The notes beneath the pieces are model-generated. The model was not told the DNA's origin, did not search any database, and saw only the letters and a program-made list of their open reading frames with translations. Position numbers and translations under genes: made by a program. Positions 15,798 through 23,657 of a stretch of DNA of 64,000 nt are shown here, piece after piece. Numbering within the stretch: the stretch's first letter is position 1; each line of letters opens with the position of its first letter. The DNA comes from Thiohalocapsa halophila (GTDB lineage: Bacteria; Pseudomonadota; Gammaproteobacteria; Chromatiales; Chromatiaceae), in NCBI RefSeq assembly GCF_016583825.1, contig NZ_NRRV01000023.1, positions 1 to 64,000 on the forward strand. Reading direction: 5' to 3'.

Positions 15798-17718
15798 GAG
15801 GACTGGCCACCTGCCCAAAGGCTACGATGCGGCGGACGCCCTCAAGGCCGGATGGACCGCCGAGACCTTCTCGGCGGCGGCCCGCTGGCGCCCCCTTGAC
15901 GACCCCGAGCCCGAGCCCGAGCGCGCGCGCGCGCCCGAGGACGCGGCCCCGGCGGCCGGCGATGCGGGCGGCCTGCCGTATCCGTTCGAGGTGCGCGACG
16001 GCGGCATCTATTACCGCAAGCCTGACAGCACCCGCCACAAAGGCGGCGACACGCCGGCCCCCGTTTGGGTCTGTTCCGGCCTGCAAGTTATCGCGATGAC
16101 CCGCGATGAGCGCGGCGAGGACTTCGGCCGGCTGGCGGAGTTCACCGACCCCGACGGCCGGCCCCGGCGCCTAAGCATCCCCGCGGCGGACCTGCAAGGG
16201 TCTGGCGAGGCTTTGCGGTCGCGGCTGGCCCGGCTTGGCCTTGAAGTCAGCACCCATCCCGAGGCCCGACGCGCGTTCCTTGAACTGTTGCAGCGCTGGC
16301 GCCCCGACGCGCGCGCGACTTCAACGACGCGCACCGGCTGGACGGCCGGCGGCGCTTTCGTGTTGCCCGGCCAAGTGATAGGCGACGGACCCGAGCCCGT
16401 CGTCTTGTCTGCCGAGCTTTCGGAAGGTCCCGCCTTCGCGACGCGCGGCACCGTGGAGGACTGGCGGCGGCACGTTGGCGCGCTCTGCATCGGCAACAGC
16501 CGATTGCTGTTCTGCGTGTCGGTCCCCTTCGCGGCCCCGCTGCTGCACCTGATCGGCGCCGAGAGCGGCGGCTTCCACCTGCGCGGGTCCAGCACCGACG
16601 GCAGTAGCAGCGGCAAGACGACGGCCCAGCGGGTCGCGGCCGCCGTCTGCGGCCCGCCTGATTTCCTGGACCGCTGGCGAACTACGGACAACGGCTTGGA
16701 GGCGACCGCCGAGCTGCATAACGACGCGCCGTTGATCCTTGATGAGCTGGGGCAGATGGAGCCGCGCGCGGCCGGCGAAGCGGCCTATATGCTGGCGGCC
16801 GGCGCCGGGAAGGTCCGCGCGAGCCGCAATGGTGACGGGCGGCCGATCAAGCGTTGGCGTTTGCTGTTCCTATCGTCTGGTGAGATTGGCCTAACCCAGC
16901 ACATGGAGGCGGCGAACAAGCGCGCCCGCGCGGGTCAAGAGGTTCGCATGGCGGAGGTGCCCGCCGATGCCGGCGCCGGACTCGGCTGCTTCGAGGACCT
17001 GCACGACGACCCGGACGGCGGCGCCTTCGCGCTGCGGTTGACCGACGCGGCGGCGAGCTACTACGGCGCCCCCTTCGTCGCTTTCGTCCGCGCCCTGGTG
17101 GAGCATCGCGCCGAGCTGCCGCGCATCGTCAGGCGGGAACGGGACCTGTTCGTTTCCGACGCCCTGCGCGGCATCAAGGACCCGTCGGGACAAGTGCGCC
17201 GCGTTGCCCAACGCTTCGCCCTGGTAGCCGTCGGCGGCGAGCTGGCGACTGCGGAAGGTATCACCGGCTGGCCCGAAGGCGCGGCATACGATGCCGCGGC
17301 GAGCTGCTTTGCCGATTGGCTGAAGGCCCGCGGCGGCCCGGTCCCTGCCGAAGAGCGGGACCTGTTGTCTCAGGTTCGGCATTGGTTTGAACGGCATTCA
17401 AACCGACTCGCGTGGAAAGATCGCGCCGAGCGGCTGGACGACCACATGCCAGAAGTGCCACAGCGCGCTGGATTCAAAGAGGACAAGGCCGATGGCACGC
17501 TCTGGCTGTACGTACTGCGCGAGACCTTCGCCCGCGAGGTTGTAGAAGGTCACGACCCGCGCGACGCGGCCCGCGTCCTTCTCCGCCGCGGCCTGCTGCT
17601 GCCGGACAGCGACGGCAAGACGACCCAAAAAATACGGCTGCCGGGCGCCAAGAATCCCCAGCGGGTCTACGTTTTTACGGCCGATTCCGTCGCGGGCGGC
17701 GAGTTTGATGGACCTTGA
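15787..17718 (+). CDS. DUF927-type P-loop replicative helicase/ATPase
   Basis: A 643-residue protein of the DUF927 family found with primases in phage satellites and plasmids. Walker A is GSSSGKTT (~280) after GGFHLRGSSTD, Walker B is LILDELGQM, and ARAGQEVR follows as a likely arginine finger region. The N-terminal ~100 residues begin with MPARRTGHLPKGYDAADALKAG, the segment that normally closes a TOPRIM domain, so primase and helicase may once have been one protein. Start ATG 15787 lies within the end of the primase gene. The longer frame upstream is a shadow of the primase. Confidence 0.82.
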   Translation: MPARRTGHLPKGYDAADALKAGWTAETFSAAARWRPLDDPEPEPERARAPEDAAPAAGDAGGLPYPFEVRDGGIYYRKPDSTRHKGGDTPAPVWVCSGLQVIAMTRDERGEDFGRLAEFTDPDGRPRRLSIPAADLQGSGEALRSRLARLGLEVSTHPEARRAFLELLQRWRPDARATSTTRTGWTAGGAFVLPGQVIGDGPEPVVLSAELSEGPAFATRGTVEDWRRHVGALCIGNSRLLFCVSVPFAAPLLHLIGAESGGFHLRGSSTDGSSSGKTTAQRVAAAVCGPPDFLDRWRTTDNGLEATAELHNDAPLILDELGQMEPRAAGEAAYMLAAGAGKVRASRNGDGRPIKRWRLLFLSSGEIGLTQHMEAANKRARAGQEVRMAEVPADAGAGLGCFEDLHDDPDGGAFALRLTDAAASYYGAPFVAFVRALVEHRAELPRIVRRERDLFVSDALRGIKDPSGQVRRVAQRFALVAVGGELATAEGITGWPEGAAYDAAASCFADWLKARGGPVPAEERDLLSQVRHWFERHSNRLAWKDRAERLDDHMPEVPQRAGFKEDKADGTLWLYVLRETFAREVVEGHDPRDAARVLLRRGLLLPDSDGKTTQKIRLPGAKNPQRVYVFTADSVAGGEFDGP

Positions 17719-18340
17719 ACGGTTCGCCCAACGCTTCGGCCGGCACCGGCCCCAACCCGCTGACGCGCCCAGCGGCGAGGCCGCGGCCGGCAACGCGCCC
17801 GCCGAGCCGCCTGCCGGCCCCGAGGCGCCCGCGGCGGCACCGACCCCCGGCGAGGACACCGGCGCGCCCCCGGCTTGGCTGGAAGCCCGCATCGAGCGCG
17901 CAGCAATCATGCAACACGACGGCGGCCTATCGTCATACGAAGCCGAGCGGCGCGCGGCGCTGCTGCATCCCGATCCTGCCGAGACCCGCCCGGATTGGTG
18001 CGGCTTGACCGCTGGCGAGCTGATGGCGGCGGCCGGCCCCGATTGGCCCGAGATTGCCGACCGCCCGGAAGTCCTGGCAGCCCTGGCGCTCGCCTTGAGC
18101 GCCCCGCCCGCCGAGCCCGACCCCGAGCCCGAGCCGACACCTACACCCGTCGAGCCCAAGTGCGCGGCGCCCGTCACCTGTGCGTTTTGCCGGCACTTTC
18201 GGCGGAACCGCACAAACCCCGCGGCCGGCTTCGGCGCCTGCCGCATCCAAGCCCCGGCGAGCCGACGCCCGCCGACCCTCTGGCCCAACGCCCGGCACGC
18301 ATGCCGGGATCACCAACCGAGGCAACCCCACGATGAATGA
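17708..18340 (+). CDS. Element protein with C-terminal Cys4 module
   Basis: A 210-residue protein starting at ATG 17708 inside the helicase end. Residues ~20-55 are a Pro/Ala/Glu-rich linker, ~60-130 a helical part (IERAAIMQHDGGLSSYEAERRA fits a short helix pair), ~140-150 an acidic repeat of Pro-Glu-Pro, and the last ~55 a cysteine module: CAFCRHF, GACRI, HACRDH. The spacing C-x2-C-x16-C-x20-C matches the tail of the element integrase, suggesting a shared zinc-binding or partner-docking module. No enzymatic motif seen. Confidence 0.65.
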   Translation: MDLERFAQRFGRHRPQPADAPSGEAAAGNAPAEPPAGPEAPAAAPTPGEDTGAPPAWLEARIERAAIMQHDGGLSSYEAERRAALLHPDPAETRPDWCGLTAGELMAAAGPDWPEIADRPEVLAALALALSAPPAEPDPEPEPTPTPVEPKCAAPVTCAFCRHFRRNRTNPAAGFGACRIQAPASRRPPTLWPNARHACRDHQPRQPHDE

Positions 18341-18758
18341 ACACCCGCTAAGCGAGTTCCTGGCAGCGTTGATCGACACGGCGGCGGCGATTGATGCCGC
18401 GACCGAACGCTTGAATGACTACCTAGCCGAAGCCGACCCGGCGACACTGCGCGCGGCGCTCGAAGGCGAGAACACCCAGCGTGCGGCATTGGCGGCCGTC
18501 GTGCGCTTGGATGCCGCGAGCCCGCGCGACGATGCCGAGTTTTTGCATCGGCTGGTGCGCTGGTGCGTCCTATCCCAGCCCGAGGACCGCCCGAGTATGG
18601 CAGCGCTTTATGAACGTCTGTGCGTTGAGCCCGCCCTGCGTGAGCTTGCGGCGCGGGAGTCAACTGCCGGCGGCGACGGCGGCGACGCTGGCAAGTTCGT
18701 GCGGGACAGGCTTGCAACGCTGCTGCGCCCGCGCCTTTCGGCGGAGGCGCGAACATGA
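18333..18758 (+). CDS. Small helical element protein
   Basis: A 141-residue protein from ATG 18333, overlapping the previous stop by 8 bp, and ending by overlapping the ssb start. It is almost entirely helical and acidic (EFLAALIDTAAAIDAATERL ... RPSMAALYERLCV). I recognise no family. Placement between the Cys4 protein and ssb in a tightly overlapping operon suggests a replication or regulatory accessory. Confidence 0.6.
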   Translation: MNEHPLSEFLAALIDTAAAIDAATERLNDYLAEADPATLRAALEGENTQRAALAAVVRLDAASPRDDAEFLHRLVRWCVLSQPEDRPSMAALYERLCVEPALRELAARESTAGGDGGDAGKFVRDRLATLLRPRLSAEART

Positions 18759-19162
18759 TGCAAGCCAGCATTCACGGGCGCCTAGGGCAAGACCCGCGGC
18801 CTATCGCGACTAAGACCGGCAAGCCGATGACCACGGCGAGCGTTGCCGTGGACGTTTCTCAACGTGACAGCGAGGCGACCCTATGGGTCCGCGTTGTCGC
18901 CTTCGGCCGGCTAGCCGACGCGCTAGCCAAGCACGCGAAAGGCGAAACCTTGTCGGCGGCCGGGCGCTTCGAGCTGTCGCGCTGGACCGATGCCGAAGGC
19001 AACGAGCGCGAAAACTGGCAGTTGATAGCCGATGCCTTGGTGTCTGCCCGCACCGTGCGCCCCGGCGGCAAGCGCGGCGCCCGCGGCAACGGCAGCGCCA
19101 GCACCGCCCCTGCCAACGGCGCCGACTCGCCGACCCTAAACGATGAGCTGCCCCCGTTCTGA
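18755..19162 (+). CDS. ssb: Single-stranded DNA-binding protein
   Basis: A 135-residue SSB with one OB-fold (MQASIHGRLGQDP, LWVRVVAFGRLADAL, GETLSAAGRFELSRW) and a disordered Gly/Arg/Ser/Ala linker ending in the acidic tip DELPPF. That tip is the docking site for partner replication proteins, so this is a full functional type and not a fragment. It starts ATGATG at 18755 behind GGAGG, overlapping the previous stop. It probably coats ssDNA during replication of the element by the primase/helicase pair. Confidence 0.88.
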   Translation: MMQASIHGRLGQDPRPIATKTGKPMTTASVAVDVSQRDSEATLWVRVVAFGRLADALAKHAKGETLSAAGRFELSRWTDAEGNERENWQLIADALVSARTVRPGGKRGARGNGSASTAPANGADSPTLNDELPPF

Positions 19163-19398
19163 GCCCCGCGAAGCGAGGCCCCGCGGCGCGCGGTTGGGCG
19201 CGGAGCGTTGTTCTTGCGCCGCGCTGCACAGCCGTTGCGGCACTTGCGTTGCACATGCCCCGCATGGCCTTGCAGGGTTGCGGGTCCTTCTGCGCCTTCT
19301 GCGTTGCGGTCGCGAGAGTCGCGAAATTCCGCTAGCCCCTACGGCAGCAGCATAGGCAACGCCCTGCAACAGTCCCGCCCGGCTTGAGGCTGATTGCG
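19163..19398. other. Short intergenic region in the element
   Basis: No gene seen in ~235 bp between ssb and the HTH protein. The sequence is GC-rich with short inverted segments (for example around GCCCCGCG near 19163-19185), possibly a weak terminator for the replication operon. Confidence 0.3.
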
Positions 19399-19746
19399 AT
19401 GACCGACACCCCCCGACCGCTGACCCCCCAGCAATTGGAGGCGGCCCGCCGACTGGTGCGCGGCGCGAGCGGCAGCGAGGCGGCGGCGGCCGTCGGCGTT
19501 CGGCCCGAGACCGTTTCCCGCTGGCGGCGTGACCCGGCCTTCACCGCCGAGCTGCGGCGCCTGGTGGAGCTTGCCGAGCACGGCGACACCCGCGCCCGCG
19601 TCGAGGCCCTGACCCCGAAGGCCCTGGACGCATTGACCGATGCCCTCGCCAGCACCCGCGCCCCGCTGGCCCTGCGAATCGAGGCGGCGGCGGCCCTGTT
19701 GGCCTTCGCGGCGAGCATCCAACGCCCACCCGATGCGGAGCCCTAG
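19399..19746 (+). CDS. HTH protein resembling a small terminase subunit
   Basis: A 115-residue protein from ATG 19399 with a helix-turn-helix at the N-terminus: RRLVRGASGSEAAAAVGV then RPETVSRWRRDPAFTAELRR. This HTH followed by a helical stretch with LTPKALDALTDAL is the pattern of small terminase subunits and of HTH proteins in phage satellites. In satellites such a protein redirects packaging of a helper phage; that role is an inference here, and a plain regulator is equally possible. It lies between ssb and the iteron region. Confidence 0.6.
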   Translation: MTDTPRPLTPQQLEAARRLVRGASGSEAAAAVGVRPETVSRWRRDPAFTAELRRLVELAEHGDTRARVEALTPKALDALTDALASTRAPLALRIEAAAALLAFAASIQRPPDAEP

Positions 19747-19830
19747 ACCGGCGATCCGTGCTAACTACCCAGGGGTTACGCTCAAGCTGTCCCCCTGTTT
19801 CCGTAACCCATCGTAGTCTGCCGTAACTTT

Positions 19831-20218
19831 GTCCCACCTGTCCCACCTGCGTCCCACCCGCGGTGGGACAGCGCGAAGCACTCTAACCCTCTGACTATAA
19901 AGAGAAAGCCGGACGTGTCCCACCTGTCCCACCTGTCCCACCCGATTTTGCACAGTTGGCGGGAAAAGCATGCAGCGTCCCACCCGTCCCACTGCACCCC
20001 CTGTGTGTTTCCCCTGTAGACACATACATATACACACCCCGTGCCACATCCTGTGTTTCACCCTGTGCCTGCATCCTGCGTCGTTTTCCCTTCACTGCTG
20101 CAAATAGCGGTGGGACAGGTGGGACAGGTGGGACACTCGAAAAAACACAGTCGGAACAGTCTGTTACGCGCGCCTTCGCGTCCCACCCCTGGTGGGACAC
20201 AGGTGGGACAGGTGGGAC
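19831..20218. other. Two-armed iteron cluster, candidate replication origin
   Basis: The octamer GTCCCACC occurs repeatedly. The left arm (19831-19993) has eight copies in one orientation, the last imperfect, plus one inverted; the right arm (20109-20218) has six copies in the opposite orientation plus one inverted. Each arm contains a GTCCCACC-N3-GGTGGGAC palindrome (19851-19869 and 20180-20198). Between the arms lies ~115 bp that is less GC-rich, with CCTGTG repeated several times and a short AT-rich stretch near 20020-20035. This layout matches an iteron origin beside a primase/helicase operon, as in P4. Confidence 0.65.
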
Positions 20219-20431
20219 AATCCTGCGACCCGTTACGCTGGCCTGCGACAACAGCGCCCGAGCGCGCCCGCCCGGACCTGCCGGCGGCCCGGATCGGCGG
20301 CCAAGCGACCCCAGGAACGGCCCGAGGCGCGGCGCCGAGCCGTGTTCGATGCGGCGGCAAGCACGCGCAAGCACACCCCGGCTGCCGGCCTAACCGCGCG
20401 AGCGGACATGATGCGAGGATAGGGCAGCGGC

Positions 20432-20690
20432 GAGCCCCAGCGGGTCGAGGCCATGGCGGTGCCCACCTGCCGGCGCTCCCGGAGCCCCAGGGGGTCGAGG
20501 CCATGGCGGTGCCCACCTGCCGGCGCTCCCGGAGCCCCAGGGGGTCGAGGCCATGGCGGTGCCCACCTGCCGGCGCTCCCGGAGCCCCAGGGGGTCGAGG
20601 CCATGGCGGTGCCCACCTGCCGGCGCTCCCGGAGCCCCAGGGGGTCGAGGCCATGGCGGTGCCCACCTGCCGGCGCTCCCGGAGCCCCAG
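20432..20690. repeat. 50-bp tandem repeat, five copies
   Basis: A unit beginning GAGCCCCAG, with GGTCGAGGCCATGGCGG and CCACCTGCCGG inside, starts at 20432, 20482, 20532, 20582 and 20632, with a ninth-base partial sixth copy at 20682. Copies differ by a single base in the first (AGCGGG instead of AGGGGG). There are no spacers, so this is a minisatellite and not a CRISPR array. It lies between the origin-like region and attR. Frames open across it on both strands are repeat artefacts. Confidence 0.9.
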
Positions 20691-20713
20691 GGAAGGCCCG
20701 AAATCCGCCCGGC

Positions 20714-20732
20714 TGGTGACTCTATGGTGACT
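20714..20732. promoter_or_regulatory. Putative integrase arm-type sites, right end
   Basis: Two TGGTGACT copies (20714-20721, 20725-20732) in direct orientation, 11 bp apart, match those inside the left end of the element. Confidence 0.6.
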
Positions 20733-20777
20733 CAAGGAACGGGCGCCGGAGCCTGAATCGCCTAAGACCTTGATTTT

Positions 20778-20826
20778 ATGGAGCTGGCGGACGGATTCGA
20801 ACCGACGACCTGCTGATTACAAATCA
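20778..20826. repeat. attR (49-bp direct repeat within tRNA-Thr)
   Basis: The right copy of the 49-bp repeat; it coincides with the 3' half of the intact tRNA-Thr gene, so integration kept the tRNA gene whole at this end. Confidence 0.9.
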
Positions 20827-20854
20827 GCTGCTCTGCCAACTGAGCTACGCCAGC
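20779..20854 (-). tRNA. tRNA-Thr (anticodon TGT)
   Basis: Reads as a complete 76-nt cloverleaf on the minus strand: acceptor GCTGGCG pairs with CGCCAGC, D-arm TAGCTCAGTTGGCAGAGC, anticodon stem CTGAT with loop TTTGTAA (anticodon TGT, Thr), T-arm with GGTTCGAATCC and an encoded CCA. It is the integration target of the satellite; the integrase lies at the far end of the element rather than next to the tRNA gene. Confidence 0.95.
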
Positions 20855-20921
20855 GTGGGAGGGACGGCTGCCGGCAGTGCCGGCAGCCAACGCCGCATTG
20901 TATGCCAGACAAGTGGTCGCC

Positions 20922-21680
20922 TCAATCGGCGGCGACGGCGGCGAGGCCCCGCAGCACGAGGTCCGGGACCTGCTCAGCCGAGAGCCGCGTCGCGGCGGCG
21001 GCGAGTCGGTCGGCATCGCCGCCGGTGAGGACGAGCCGGGGCTCGGTGCCGGTGTGCTCGGCGAGGCGCCGGTACAGGCGCTCGGTCAGCGCCGCCGGAG
21101 CCTGGATGCTGGCGGCGGCGACGGCCTCGCCGGTGTCGGCGGCCCAGGCCAGGTCGGCCTCGGCGGGCTCGTGCAGCGGGATCTGGGTGCCGGCGAGGAG
21201 GCTCGTGCGCATCAGGCGGATGCCGGGCAGGATGAGTCCGCCCAGGTGTTGGCCGTCGGCGGCGAGGAGGTCATAGGTGACGGCGGTGCCGGCGTCGACG
21301 ATGAGGCTGGCGGCAGGCGCTGCGTCGGCCTGCGCCAACTGGTGGGCGGCAATGAGGGCGAGGAAGCGGTCGACGCCGAGTCGCTCCGGCACGGTGTAGG
21401 CGATACGGATGCCGTTGGCTCGGGCCTGGGTCCGGACCCAGCGGGGACTGCGGGCGAAACGGGATTCGCACACCTGGATGACCGCGTCCTTGACCGTCTG
21501 CGGACCGACGCCGGCGGCGATGACGGCGTCGATGTGGCTCAGCTCGTCCCAGACGGCCAGCAGATCCAGCGGCAGCGCGCCGTTGTGCAGAGCGGAGCCG
21601 AAGCCCTCCAGGGGTCCCCCCTGCCCCGTTTGCAGCGCCCATTTGACGCTGCTGTTGCCGATGTCGACGAGGAGCCGCAT
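20922..21680 (-). CDS. coaX: Type III pantothenate kinase
   Basis: A 252-residue ASKHA-fold kinase that phosphorylates pantothenate, the first step of coenzyme A synthesis. Visible motifs: the phosphate loop LLVDIGNSSVKWA at the N-terminus, GVDRFLAL in the middle, VDAGTAVTYDLL and GGLILPG, all as in CoaX. It lies just upstream of tRNA-Thr, a common proteobacterial order (birA-coaX-tRNA), although here the preceding gene on the strand is a peptidase and birA is not adjacent. Appears intact. Confidence 0.93.
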   Translation of the reverse strand: MRLLVDIGNSSVKWALQTGQGGPLEGFGSALHNGALPLDLLAVWDELSHIDAVIAAGVGPQTVKDAVIQVCESRFARSPRWVRTQARANGIRIAYTVPERLGVDRFLALIAAHQLAQADAAPAASLIVDAGTAVTYDLLAADGQHLGGLILPGIRLMRTSLLAGTQIPLHEPAEADLAWAADTGEAVAAASIQAPAALTERLYRRLAEHTGTEPRLVLTGGDADRLAAAATRLSAEQVPDLVLRGLAAVAAD

Positions 21681-21738
21681 GCGCCCGAACCGAAGCAGAT
21701 TTGTGGGTTGACGGCGGCGGTGCCAGCCGAGGGGGCTG

Positions 21739-22614
21739 CTAGCGATGGCCCGCGTCCAGCCCGGCGGTGAGCTGCTCGCCGCCGTTGCGCAGCCAATCCC
21801 GTAACCGGTTGGAGTCGCCCACCGGGGTGAGCTTACCCTGGGCGTTGAGCAGGACGATGTAGAGCCGCCGGTCGGCGACGACGGCCTGCATGACCAGGCA
21901 GCGGCCGGCCTCGTGGATGTAGCCCGTCTTGCTGAGCTCCACGGTCCAGCGGCTGTCGCGCACCAAGGGGTTGGTGTTGCGATACTGGAGTGGGCCGCGC
22001 TTGGTTTCGATGTAGGGACGCGCCGTGAACTCGCCGGTGGAGGTGATCTCCCGGATCAGCGGGTACTGCGACGCGGCGTGGATGAGCCGTACCAGGTCCT
22101 CCGCCGTGGAGACGTTGCGGGCGTCGAGGCCGGAGGTATCGGCGAAGTTGCTGTCGTGCATGCCGAGGGACTCGGCCTTGGCGTTCATGGCCGCGACGAA
22201 GGCGTCGGTGCCGCCGGCGAAGGTGGTGCGCCCCAGGGCATGGGCGGCCCGGTTGTCGGACGACATGAGGGAAACACGCAACATGTCGCGTCGGGACAGC
22301 GTTGCTTCATCAATATAGAGTCTGGAGCGGCTCCAGCGCAGGCGGTCGCGGTCCTGCTCGGTGATGGTGACGGGATCGTCCAGCGGCACCTGGGCGTCGA
22401 GCACCACCATCGCCGTCATGAGCTTGGTGATGCTGGCGATGGGCCGGACCTCTTTGGGGCCCCGGCTGTAGAGCCGGTTGCCGTTGTGATCGATGATCAG
22501 TGCCACCGCGGAGCGAATGTCCGGACCCGCGAGCGCCGGACTCATGCCTGCGAGCAACGCGCAGACCGCGACGGCCGCGGTGAGGATGCGGCGTGCCTTG
22601 GTTTGCGAATTCAT
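21739..22614 (-). CDS. pbpG: D-alanyl-D-alanine endopeptidase (PbpG/PBP7-like)
   Basis: A 291-residue serine peptidase of family S11. Signal peptide (MNSQTKARRILTAAVAVCAL ... SPALA) then the three active-site motifs: SITKLM (SxxK) at ~75, SSDN (SxN) at ~135, and SKTGYIHEAG (KTG) at ~235. PBP7-type enzymes cut DD-crosslinks in peptidoglycan in the periplasm. Start chosen at ATG 22614; the longer frame from 22959 overlaps the divergent transporter gene. Shares a divergent ~150-bp promoter region with the EamA gene. Confidence 0.9.
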   Translation of the reverse strand: MNSQTKARRILTAAVAVCALLAGMSPALAGPDIRSAVALIIDHNGNRLYSRGPKEVRPIASITKLMTAMVVLDAQVPLDDPVTITEQDRDRLRWSRSRLYIDEATLSRRDMLRVSLMSSDNRAAHALGRTTFAGGTDAFVAAMNAKAESLGMHDSNFADTSGLDARNVSTAEDLVRLIHAASQYPLIREITSTGEFTARPYIETKRGPLQYRNTNPLVRDSRWTVELSKTGYIHEAGRCLVMQAVVADRRLYIVLLNAQGKLTPVGDSNRLRDWLRNGGEQLTAGLDAGHR

Positions 22615-22760
22615 CTGAAGTCTTCCCGCCAGCCGTCTGTTTCTCCGAGGCAAAGCAGTGTCAGTATGGCACATCTTTCTGGGCAGCGTGGCAGGAATGC
22701 AGCGGCTTGTTGCAAATTGGTCGCGCAGACTGTCATCCGCAAGTACCCTGCCGACATACG

Positions 22761-23657
22761 ATGCCCATGATTTACATCCCGGTCTGGCTGCTGGCCGCCT
22801 TCCCCCCGCTGTTCTGGGCCGGCAACTTCGTGCTCGCCCGGGCACTACACGCGGACCTGCCGCCGCTGGCGCTGGCCTTCTGGCGCTGGACGCTGGCACT
22901 GGTGATCCTGCTGCCCTTCGGCCTGCCCGCGTTGTGGCGCCAGCGCGCCCTGCTCGCAAGGCATTGGCGCCTGCTAACGGCCCTCGCGCTGCTCGGTGTC
23001 ACGGGCTACAACACCATGCTCTACATCGGCCTCCAGGACACGACGGCCACCAATGCGCTGCTATTGTCGTCGGCGACCCCGGTGCTGATCGTTGCGCTGT
23101 CGTTCGTGGTGCTGCGCCATCGCCCGCGGCTGCTGGCGCTCCTGGGGCTTGCCCTGTCGCTGGCGGGCGTGTGGCTCATCGTCTCCGCCGGCGAGCCGGC
23201 CCGGCTGCTCGACATCGGTCTGCGCCCAGGCGATGCCTGGATCTTGGCGACGACCCTGGACTGGGCGATCTACTCCGTGCTGCTGCGGCTGCGCCCGGCG
23301 GGGCTGGCCCCCGCGGGCTTCCTGACCGCGCTGGTGGCGCTCGGCCTGCCGCCATTGGCGGGACTCTACGCCTGGGAGCTACAGCAGGGCATCGGGCTTA
23401 CGCTGAATGCGGGCAACCTCGCGGCCATCGGCTATGTGGCGCTGTTCCCATCGGTGCTGGCCTATCTCTTCTGGAACCGCGCCGTCGCCGAGCTCGGCGC
23501 CAACCGCACAGGCCAATACATGCACCTGGTGCCGGTATTCGGCATCCTACTGGGCGTATTGGTACTCGGCGAGCGGCTGCAATGGTTCCACGCCGTGGGC
23601 GCAGCGCTGATCGCCGGGGGAATCGTGCTGAGTGCGCAGCGCTCAAAGCGCGTCTAG
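22761..23657 (+). CDS. EamA/DMT-family transporter
   Basis: About 298 residues with ten hydrophobic segments in two EamA repeats, the first beginning PVWLLAAFPPLFWAGNFVLAR and the second around WILATTLDWAIYSVLL. The end VFGILLGVLVLGERLQWFHAVGAALI is typical of the family. These inner-membrane proteins export amino acids or metabolites; the substrate cannot be read from the sequence. ATG 22761 or 22767 are equally possible starts. The 3' end overlaps a convergent antitoxin-like gene by 15 bp. Confidence 0.88.
   Translation: MPMIYIPVWLLAAFPPLFWAGNFVLARALHADLPPLALAFWRWTLALVILLPFGLPALWRQRALLARHWRLLTALALLGVTGYNTMLYIGLQDTTATNALLLSSATPVLIVALSFVVLRHRPRLLALLGLALSLAGVWLIVSAGEPARLLDIGLRPGDAWILATTLDWAIYSVLLRLRPAGLAPAGFLTALVALGLPPLAGLYAWELQQGIGLTLNAGNLAAIGYVALFPSVLAYLFWNRAVAELGANRTGQYMHLVPVFGILLGVLVLGERLQWFHAVGAALIAGGIVLSAQRSKRV

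Larger units (their letters stand above)
11282..20826. mobile_element. Integrative, phage-satellite-like element in tRNA-Thr
   Basis: The element lies between two perfect 49-bp direct repeats (11282-11330 and 20778-20826) that copy the 3' half of the tRNA-Thr gene at 20779-20854. Contents in order: tyrosine integrase, small protein, unknown protein, AlpA-like regulator, small protein, CHC2/TOPRIM primase, DUF927-type helicase, Cys4 protein, small protein, SSB, HTH protein, iteron region, tandem repeat. Most genes overlap or abut and read the same way. No capsid, portal, tail, relaxase or mating-pair gene is present. The size and replication module resemble P4/PICI-type phage satellites. Five TGGTGACT sites near both ends are probable integrase arm sites. 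Confidence 0.82.

Noticed and set aside
20432-20690. CRISPR array
   Set aside because: The 50-bp units are directly adjacent with no variable spacers and no cas genes are present, so it is a tandem repeat.
20041-20730. Plus- and minus-strand ORFs with repeated Arg/Ser/Pro-rich units
   Set aside because: They are created by the iteron and 50-bp repeats, open in several frames at once, with no start signals.
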